Below, piece by piece: positions 58,003-64,000 of a stretch of DNA of 64,000 nt. The number at the start of each line of letters is the position of its first letter. Within the stretch, counting starts at the first letter, position 1. A program made the position numbers and the translations under genes. The notes below the pieces were generated by a model, which was not told the DNA's origin, searched no databases, and saw only the letters and a list, made by a program, of their open reading frames with translations. The stretch comes from an uncultured Acetatifactor sp. (lineage in GTDB: Bacteria; Bacillota; Clostridia; Lachnospirales; Lachnospiraceae): assembly GCA_910586215.1 (NCBI GenBank), contig CAJUGH010000003.1, positions 62,001 through 126,000 on the forward strand. Direction: 5' to 3'.

Positions 58003-59463
58003 TTATCGTAACTTTTCGCAGATTCGTCCCATGTAATAAAATCCATAGCATTCCTCCAGGGATACGGTTACCAGTTTTCCCACCAGGGAGGCATCTCCTG
58101 GCAGATGTACCACCGTATTGTTGGAGAGTCTGCCCGTGACAAGGGAAGGATCGCTTTCATTGACCTCTTCCACCAGCACTTCCATGACATGCCCTGTATA
58201 CCGGGCTACCTGCTCCCTGGCGGTATCCTGCACCAGCCCAAGCAGCCTGTCGAAACCTTCCTTCACCTGCCCGGCCGGCACCTGGTCTTCCATGGCAGCC
58301 GCCGGAGTACCGGTGCGTTTCGAGTAGAGAAAGGTAAAGGCATTGTCGAACCTGACCTGGCGCACCACATCCATGGTTTCCTCCACATCCTCCATGGTCT
58401 CTCCTGGGAATCCCACGATGATGTCCGTGGTGATGGCTATGTCCGGTATCTCCCTGCGGATGCGCCCTGCCAGTTCCAGATACTGTTCCTTGGTGTAGCG
58501 GCGGTTCATCCGCTCCAGGATCCGGGTGGAACCGGACTGTAAGGGCAGGTGCAGGTGACGGCAGATCTTTTTGGAGTCCTTCATGACCTGGATCAGTTCT
58601 TCGGAGAGATCCTTGGGATGGGAAGTCATAAAGCGGATCCGTTTAAGCCCTTCTACCTGCTCCACCTTCTGCAGAAGCTGGGCAAATGTAACGGGATGGG
58701 ACAGGTTCTTCCCGTAGGAGTTCACATTCTGCCCCAGGAGCATCACTTCCACCACGCCGTCTGCCACCAGGCCCCGGATCTCTTCCAGGATATCCTCCGG
58801 CGTCCGGCTGCGCTCCCTGCCCCGCACATAGGGTACAATGCAGTAACTACAGAAATTGTTGCAGCCGAACATGATATTGATGCCGGATTTGAAAGGATAC
58901 TTGCGTTCTATGGGCAGATCTTCCACAATCTGGTCTGTATCCTCCCAGATGTCAACGACCATGCCATCCGCTTCCGAAAGGGTGGTCCACAGAAGCTCTG
59001 CAAATTTAAAGAGATTGTGGGTACCGAAGACCAGATCCACGAAGGGATAACTCTTCCGGAGCTTCTGTCTCACAGCGGCCTCCTGTGTCATGCAGCCGCA
59101 GAGGGCAATCTTCATGTGGGGGTTGCGCCGTTTGTAGCCGTTTAACTCCCCCAGACGGCCATAGACCTTCTGGTTGGCATTGTCCCGGACGGTACAGGTG
59201 TTGAAGATTACAAAGTCTGCATTTTCGTCCCCTGTCAGCAAAAAACCGATGCATTCCAGGATGCCGGAGAGTTTCTCGGAATCCCGGGCATTCATCTGGC
59301 AGCCGAAATTCACCACACAGGCCTTGGGGAGGCGGCCATTTTCTTCTGCAAATGCCTGCACCCATTCCCTGCACTTTGCCATGAAGTAGTATTGGCGGGC
59401 AGGCTCTTCCATGGGAGGTTCCCTGTGGATATCTATGGTATCTAGCGCAATTTCATTGTACAT
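58003..59463 (-). CDS. miaB: tRNA-2-methylthio-N6-dimethylallyladenosine synthase
   Basis: This methylthiotransferase acts on i6A37 made by MiaA. In the 486-residue protein the N-terminal domain has the auxiliary cluster cysteines (NFGCQMNARDSEKL, NTCTVRDNANQ, CGCMTQE), the radical SAM domain has CNNFCSYC, and a C-terminal TRAM domain ends in GRICEKL. The first 40 residues are an extension common in clostridia. Confidence 0.96.
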   Translation of the reverse strand: MYNEIALDTIDIHREPPMEEPARQYYFMAKCREWVQAFAEENGRLPKACVVNFGCQMNARDSEKLSGILECIGFLLTGDENADFVIFNTCTVRDNANQKVYGRLGELNGYKRRNPHMKIALCGCMTQEAAVRQKLRKSYPFVDLVFGTHNLFKFAELLWTTLSEADGMVVDIWEDTDQIVEDLPIERKYPFKSGINIMFGCNNFCSYCIVPYVRGRERSRTPEDILEEIRGLVADGVVEVMLLGQNVNSYGKNLSHPVTFAQLLQKVEQVEGLKRIRFMTSHPKDLSEELIQVMKDSKKICRHLHLPLQSGSTRILERMNRRYTKEQYLELAGRIRREIPDIAITTDIIVGFPGETMEDVEETMDVVRQVRFDNAFTFLYSKRTGTPAAAMEDQVPAGQVKEGFDRLLGLVQDTAREQVARYTGHVMEVLVEEVNESDPSLVTGRLSNNTVVHLPGDASLVGKLVTVSLEECYGFYYMGRICEKLR

Positions 59464-59526
59464 TTTCCTTGACTTTCTCCCTTATCTTCCTGGAATTTCC
59501 TGGGCAGTTTTTGTCTTTGCAATTCT

Positions 59527-60774
59527 TTAGGATAAAAGGGCATCCTTCTCGGCATACCGTGCGCAAAGCCCCACCAGCAGCTTTGTCACTTTCTCCATGG
59601 ACTGCACGCAGGCATACTCAAAACGGCTGTGGTAGTTCTCCCCACCGGTACACAGGTTGGGACAGGGCAGTCCCATAAAGGAGAGCCGGGAACCATCCGT
59701 ACCGCCCCTTACCGGGGTCACCTTAGGTTCTGTCCCCAGTTCCCGGATGATCCTGGAGGCATTCCGGATCAGATGGCCGTGGTCTTTCAGCACTTCTTTC
59801 ATGTTGTAATAGGAATCCGTCATGTCCACAGTGACACACCCTTCCCCATATCGCTGGTTCAGGAAGGCGGCACACTGGCGGAAAATCTCCTTCTTCTGGT
59901 TGAACCGCTCCATGCTGTGGTCCCGGATGATGTATTCTGCAACGGTGTTCTCCACATCCCCCTGGATGCGGTCCAGATGGAAAAAGCCCTCATACCCTTC
60001 CGTGTACATAGGATTGTCAAACACGGGAAGCAGTCCCTGGAACTCCTGGGCCACCAGGATGGCATTGATCATCCTGCCCTTGGCGCTGCCCGGGTGGACA
60101 CTACGTCCCCGGACGGTGATCCTGGCGGCCGCCGCATTGAAGGTCTCCTCCTCCAGGCCGCCAAAGGTGCCTCCGTCCACAGTATAGGCAAAATCTGCCC
60201 CAAAAAGCTTCACGTCAAAATGGTCTGCCCCGCGGCCAATCTCCTCGTCCGGGGTAAAGCCAATCCGTATCTTGCCATGCTTCACTTCCCTGTGGGATAG
60301 CAGATATTCTGCCATGGCCATGATCTCAGCTATGCCGGCCTTGTCATCGGCCCCCAGGAGGGTAGTGCCATCCGTGACCACCAGATCCTGTCCTGTGAAG
60401 TTCCTGATCTCCGGGAAATCGCTGACCTTCAGCACAATCCCCTGCTCTTCATGCAGCACAATGTCCTGTCCGTCATAACCGGTTATTACCCGGGGAACCA
60501 CCTGGGCACCGGATACCACCGGGGCTGTGTCCATATGGGCCACAAATCCCAGCACTGGCCCGTCCTCACAGCCCTCGGAGGCAGGAACCGAGGCATATAC
60601 GTAGCAGTGCTCCTTGTCGTAGGTAATCTCATCACATCCCATGGCCGTAAGCTGTTCCACCAGCAGGCCTGCCAACACATGCTGCTTTCCTGTGCTGGGC
60701 ATGGCAGTGGAATCTTCCTCAGACTGGGTATCGATTTTTACATACTGTAGAAAATATTCAAGTGTTTTTGACAT
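59527..60774 (-). CDS. pepT: Peptidase T (tripeptidase)
   Basis: A 415-residue M20-family metallopeptidase that releases the N-terminal residue of tripeptides. GFVAHMDTAP, LLGADDKAGIAEIM and FTPDEEIGRGADHFD carry the zinc ligands and catalytic acids. VRGGTDGSRLSFMGLPCPNL is near the end. ATG 60774 has AAGG 10 bases upstream. It has its own promoter. Confidence 0.96.
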   Translation of the reverse strand: MSKTLEYFLQYVKIDTQSEEDSTAMPSTGKQHVLAGLLVEQLTAMGCDEITYDKEHCYVYASVPASEGCEDGPVLGFVAHMDTAPVVSGAQVVPRVITGYDGQDIVLHEEQGIVLKVSDFPEIRNFTGQDLVVTDGTTLLGADDKAGIAEIMAMAEYLLSHREVKHGKIRIGFTPDEEIGRGADHFDVKLFGADFAYTVDGGTFGGLEEETFNAAAARITVRGRSVHPGSAKGRMINAILVAQEFQGLLPVFDNPMYTEGYEGFFHLDRIQGDVENTVAEYIIRDHSMERFNQKKEIFRQCAAFLNQRYGEGCVTVDMTDSYYNMKEVLKDHGHLIRNASRIIRELGTEPKVTPVRGGTDGSRLSFMGLPCPNLCTGGENYHSRFEYACVQSMEKVTKLLVGLCARYAEKDALLS

Positions 60775-60849
60775 GGAATGGCCCTTCTTTCTCTCTTCCT
60801 GTATGATACATTCATGATGCCATAAAAAAAGCACAACAGTCTTTCTATT

Positions 60850-60878
60850 ATTTTCCACAGTATGGAATGGTTTGTCAA
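60850..60878 (-). promoter_or_regulatory. pepT promoter
   Basis: On the minus strand exact TTGACA (60878-60873), 17-base spacer and GAAAAT (60855-60850), about 75 bases before pepT. Confidence 0.5.
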
Positions 60879-60907
60879 GCCTTTTCACGCCCTGTCCGGT
60901 ATGCAGC

Positions 60908-60951
60908 GTTACTGTTACCGTTCACAGCATCATGCCCCAGTGAACAGTAAC
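60908..60951. repeat. Short copy of repeat family 1
   Basis: GTTACTGTT (60908-60916) and AACAGTAAC (60943-60951) are inverted copies enclosing CGTTCACAGCATCATG. It abuts the symporter stop codon. Confidence 0.5.
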
Positions 60952-62324
60952 TACGCAGTTCCCTTAATCTCTTTGCACAGAGGTCCCGACAGGGCCAGCA
61001 CGCAGATCAGGTTGGGCACGGCCATCAATCCGTTGCAGATATCCGAGAAACACCACACCGCATCCAGGGAGAACACGCACCCCAGAAAAGCAGTCAGGGC
61101 ATACACGAATCGGTACCATACATTGTACCTGGTCCGTCCTCCCATGAGGAACTCAAAAGCCCGCTCCCCCTGGTAGGCCCATCCCACAATGGTGGCGAAG
61201 GCAAACAGGGTGATACAGATGCTCACGAACATATCCGTCCCCGGTCCAAACGTACTGCGGAAGATGGCCAGCACAAGTTCTGTTCCCTCCGGAAGCTCTG
61301 AAGGGGCATATTCCCCCAGCACACCGGAAGTCACCAGGGCCAGCCCCATGATGGAGCACATGACAACTGTGTCCAGGAATACCCCTGTCATACTGATGTA
61401 CCCCTGCTTTATGTAATCCTCCGTATCCGCTGCCGCGGAAGTGATCCCGGAAGCCCCCAGGCCTGCCTCATTAGAGAAGATCCCACGGGATACGCCCCAG
61501 CGCAGGGACTGGAAGGCACTGACCGTGATGCTGCCCAGGATCCCTCCCGACATGGCCTGTGGGCAGAAGGCGGAACCCAGGATCCCGGCCAGGGCTGCCG
61601 GCACATTCCTCCAGTGGGTAAGGATGACAGCCAGGGTGCCGCACAGGTAGAAAACACCCATGAAGGGCACCAGCAGCCTTGTCACTTTGGAGATACTGGA
61701 GATACCCCCCAGCACCACCAGAATGGTAAGCAGGGTCACAAACAGGCCGATTTTTGCTTTCGGCAGCCCAAAAGACAGGGACAGGGCATCTGCAATGGAA
61801 TTAGACTGGGTCATGTTTCCCATGCCAAAGGAGGCGAACACTGCCAGAATGGCAAAGCAGCTCCCTAGAAACTTTCCCAGCCTCTTGTTGCCCAGGGCAT
61901 TTACACAGGTGTACATGGGACCCCCTGCCCGCTCCCCCTTTTCATTGACGCTTCTGTATTTTACGGACAGGGTACTCTCTGCCAGCTTTGTCGCCATGCC
62001 GATGATACTGGTGACTACCATCCAGAACAGGGCGCCCGGCCCTCCTAACACCATGGCCGTGGTCACGCCCAGGATGTTGCCGGTTCCGATTGTCACAGCC
62101 AGTTCCGTGGTCAAGGCAGAAAAGGAGGAAATACCTCCTTTCGTCTTTGGGCCGCGACCTTTGTCCTCCCGTCCTAAAATGCACCGGAAAGCAAATCCCA
62201 GGTTATGTAGGGGCAGAAAATCCATGCGGATCATCAGATAGGTACCCGTAAACAATAGCAGAACCAGCAGCCAGGGTCCCCATACCAGGTCATCTGCCCG
62301 TTCCATCCATTTTAACAGACTCAA
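60951..62324 (-). CDS. Sodium:alanine/glycine symporter (AGCS family)
   Basis: A 457-residue membrane protein with about ten segments. VTIGTGNILGVTTAMVLGGPGALFW (residues about 77-101) and GVSRGIFSNEAGLGASGI are signatures of the AGCS family, which takes up small neutral amino acids with sodium. The start is TTG 62324, with AAGGGG 8 bases upstream. Both site and start lie in a terminator-like hairpin (62322-62371). The next in-frame ATG (62306) has no site. Confidence 0.92.
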   Translation of the reverse strand: MSLLKWMERADDLVWGPWLLVLLLFTGTYLMIRMDFLPLHNLGFAFRCILGREDKGRGPKTKGGISSFSALTTELAVTIGTGNILGVTTAMVLGGPGALFWMVVTSIIGMATKLAESTLSVKYRSVNEKGERAGGPMYTCVNALGNKRLGKFLGSCFAILAVFASFGMGNMTQSNSIADALSLSFGLPKAKIGLFVTLLTILVVLGGISSISKVTRLLVPFMGVFYLCGTLAVILTHWRNVPAALAGILGSAFCPQAMSGGILGSITVSAFQSLRWGVSRGIFSNEAGLGASGITSAAADTEDYIKQGYISMTGVFLDTVVMCSIMGLALVTSGVLGEYAPSELPEGTELVLAIFRSTFGPGTDMFVSICITLFAFATIVGWAYQGERAFEFLMGGRTRYNVWYRFVYALTAFLGCVFSLDAVWCFSDICNGLMAVPNLICVLALSGPLCKEIKGTA

Positions 62325-62371
62325 AAAAATTACCCCTTATACCATTTTTTTCAATATACTGGTACAAGGGG
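62322..62371 (-). terminator. Terminator hairpin overlapping the symporter start
   Basis: On the minus strand CCCCTT-g-TACCA pairs with TGGTA-t-AAGGGG (62371-62360 with 62344-62333), followed by TAATTTTTTT. It ends transcription from the response-regulator gene. Its 3' arm is the symporter ribosome-binding site and its T-run includes the start codon. Confidence 0.7.
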
Positions 62372-62375
62372 ATTT

Positions 62376-63191
62376 TTATGCATTTTCACGGAGTTTTTTC
62401 TTGTATTCCGTAGGAGTGTATCCAGTGTATTTTTTGAAGGTACTGGCAAAGTATCCGGGGTTGTTCCCGAACCCTGTGGCAGCAGCCACGTCTGCCACCA
62501 GAAGATCCCCTTCCCCTGCCAGCATATGCATGGCCAGCAGCATCCTCCTCTCCAGCAGGTAAGCGGAAAATTTCTGCTTCACTTCCTTCTGGAAGATCTT
62601 GCCAAGATAGTTTTCATTCAGGAACAGCTTCTGCTGGGAAATCCATTTCAAGTTCAGGTCCTCGTTGGCAATTTCCTCTTCCACGATGGCAATGATATGA
62701 TTTACCGTGTTGGAAAACCTGCGCTTGTCCCCTGCCGGCGAAGGGACATTCCCGGTTCCCGGCCCTCCTGCGCCCTGGAGGAACTGGAGCTGGTCCAGGA
62801 ACTGATTCTTACGTTTTTCATCCCGGCATTTTAACACGGCCTCCACCAGAACCGTCTCCTCCAAGGGTTTTAAGAGATAATCCTTGGCCCCGAAGCGCAG
62901 GGCCTCCTGGGCATAGGAGAAATCCGCATAGCCGCTTAAGATGATACAGGCCGTCTCCCTGCCTGCCGCCCGCACCCTTTTCAGCAGTTCTATGCCGTCC
63001 ATCACAGGCATGCGGATGTCCACCAGCATCAGGTCCACGGTATATTTCTCCAGGTATTCCAGGGCCTCCACGGCATTGGCAGCCACCTTCTCCACCAGGA
63101 CACCGTACGTCTCCCAGGCAATATGGTAGGCAATGGCTTCCCTCACAATCCGTTCATCATCCACAATCATGATTCTGTATAGTTCGTTCAT
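62376..63191 (-). CDS. YesN-type response regulator (receiver plus AraC HTH)
   Basis: A 271-residue protein with an N-terminal receiver (about 5-120) with DDE, phospho-acceptor Asp58 (LMLVDIRMP) and KPLEE, a linker, and a C-terminal AraC-type double helix-turn-helix (about 170-270, VADVAAATGFGNNPGYFAST and FKKYTGYTPTEYKKK). Such regulators, paired with YesM-type kinases, often control carbohydrate or nutrient uptake. The symporter just downstream is a possible target. Confidence 0.92.
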   Translation of the reverse strand: MNELYRIMIVDDERIVREAIAYHIAWETYGVLVEKVAANAVEALEYLEKYTVDLMLVDIRMPVMDGIELLKRVRAAGRETACIILSGYADFSYAQEALRFGAKDYLLKPLEETVLVEAVLKCRDEKRKNQFLDQLQFLQGAGGPGTGNVPSPAGDKRRFSNTVNHIIAIVEEEIANEDLNLKWISQQKLFLNENYLGKIFQKEVKQKFSAYLLERRMLLAMHMLAGEGDLLVADVAAATGFGNNPGYFASTFKKYTGYTPTEYKKKLRENA

Positions 63192-63258
63192 TCATAACCT
63201 CAATCTTCCGCTTCCGGGATAACGATGCATTTTACAGTGTCTCCCCGCTTTCCCTAAG

Positions 63259-64000
63259 TTATGTTACCTCCTGGATCCTGCTGCCCGCACCGGCCTCATA
63301 TTCCTCAAGTGTCATGCAGCGCAGCCTGACCTGGGCCACTGTCCATTCCCCTTCCCTGAACAGGCTGACACCATATGCATCCCCGTACACCATTTTCACC
63401 CTGCTGTCAATGTTCAGAAGGCCGATGCCATTGCCCCGGGGCTTCCAGGAACCTTCCCGCAGGCGTCTGACCAGGTCTGGTTCCGGGGCAGGCCCCTGGT
63501 TGCGCACCTGGCAGATACAGTCCCTGCCTTCACAGACAATCCGGATCTCTATGGCGCAGGGTTCTATCCTGCATTCCAGGCCATAGCAGATGGCATTCTC
63601 TGCCAGGGGCTGCAGGGTGAACTTGGGAATGACCAGGTGGCTGCACTCTGCCGCCACGTCAAACCGGACTTCCAGGCGCTCCTCATACCGGTGCTTCTGG
63701 ATGATAAAATAGTGACACACCATATCCAGTTCCTTGTCCATGGCCACCACAAATTCCTTGTCGCTGATGGCTTCCCGGATCAGCAGTCCCAGACTGCTGA
63801 TCATGTCTGCGGCCCCGTCCATCTTCGCGGTCTTGGCCATCCAATAGACACTGTTCAGGGTATTGTACAGAAAATGGGGATTCATCTGGGACTGCATGGC
63901 CTGGAGTTGTGTCTCCTTGATCAGCAGCTGTTTCATGTAATTATCCCGGACCAGTTCATTGATACGGACAGACATACTGTTGTATGCCACCTGCAGGTCA
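63259..64000 (-). CDS. YesM-type sensor histidine kinase, C-terminal part (cut by window end)
   Basis: An open frame reaches the window edge. The visible 247 residues start near the end of the HAMP region (AYNSMSVRINELV), followed by the His_kinase domain with the phosphorylated His in QMNPHFLYNTLNSVYW, and the HATPase domain with ENAICYGLE (N box) and GNGIGLLNIDSRV (G box). The sensor and membrane part lies outside the window. It is the cognate partner of the response regulator 67 bases downstream. Confidence 0.92.
   Translation of the reverse strand, partial: DLQVAYNSMSVRINELVRDNYMKQLLIKETQLQAMQSQMNPHFLYNTLNSVYWMAKTAKMDGAADMISSLGLLIREAISDKEFVVAMDKELDMVCHYFIIQKHRYEERLEVRFDVAAECSHLVIPKFTLQPLAENAICYGLECRIEPCAIEIRIVCEGRDCICQVRNQGPAPEPDLVRRLREGSWKPRGNGIGLLNIDSRVKMVYGDAYGVSLFREGEWTVAQVRLRCMTLEEYEAGAGSRIQEVT

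Overview
The window looks like chromosomal DNA of a moderately GC-rich Clostridia member (Bacillota), most likely a gut Lachnospiraceae. Pointers are the Firmicutes-type L27 with a cleavable N-terminus next to the Prp protease, LexA with Bacillus-type SOS boxes, SepF, minCDE joined to mreBCD, a methionine gamma-lyase-family protein beside miaA, and a short HisG with HisZ. No rRNA, tRNA, CRISPR array, phage or transposon is visible. The content is mostly housekeeping, with three mobile-looking or regulatory intergenic repeat families scattered through it. The species cannot be named from the sequence.

Layout. 0.1-5.5 kb (+): a histidine operon, hisZ-hisG-hisD-hisB-hisIE, driven by a near-consensus promoter. 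Its HisIE carries an extra N-terminal half resembling a degenerate HisA/HisF barrel. 5.6-10.8 kb: a small-molecule kinase-like protein, a broken ACT-domain gene, a HelD/UvrD-like helicase fused to what looks like the N-terminal beta-sandwich of GH31 glycosidases, and a small membrane protein. 11.1-14.6 kb (+): MoxR ATPase, DUF58 and membrane protein operon. 14.6-19.3 kb (+): B12-binding radical SAM protein, DUF2344 protein, RNase G and NUDIX hydrolase.

19.5-28 kb is a mosaic of short units on both strands: flotillin, dtd, AI-2E-family permease, rubrerythrin, TtcA-like PP-loop protein, tyrosine recombinase, and a divergent yneA-like/lexA pair whose 120-bp control region holds four SOS-box-like sites and an exact consensus promoter. 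28.1-33.5 kb (-): rplU-prp-rpmA-obgE-yhbY-nadD-yqeK-rsfS, with an L21 leader, preceded by a cytidylate-kinase-like gene. 33.6-39.5 kb (-): rluD, lspA, aroB, sepF, YggS and a HlyD-like membrane protein. 39.5-50.6 kb (-): the shape/division cluster radC-mreBCD-PBP2-minCDE-rodA-mgsA-dacA, with a P-loop protein after it. 50.7-59.5 kb (-): miaB-mutS-mutL-miaA and a methionine gamma-lyase family gene. 59.5-64 kb (-): pepT, a sodium:alanine-type symporter, and a YesN/YesM-type two-component system cut by the window end.

How it fits together: most genes lie in tight operons with overlapping or closely spaced ends. Translation and ribosome assembly (L21, L27, ObgE, YhbY, RsfS), cell elongation and division (MreBCD, RodA, PBP2, MinCDE, SepF), mismatch repair plus tRNA modification (MutS/L, MiaA/B), and the SOS response (LexA, YneA-like) are each grouped. 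The least ordinary things seen are the helicase-GH31N fusion, the HisA/F-like extension on HisIE, the repeated leader hairpin immediately before the start codons of obgE, minC and the methionine gamma-lyase family gene, and a terminator hairpin that overlaps the ribosome-binding site and start codon of the symporter gene.
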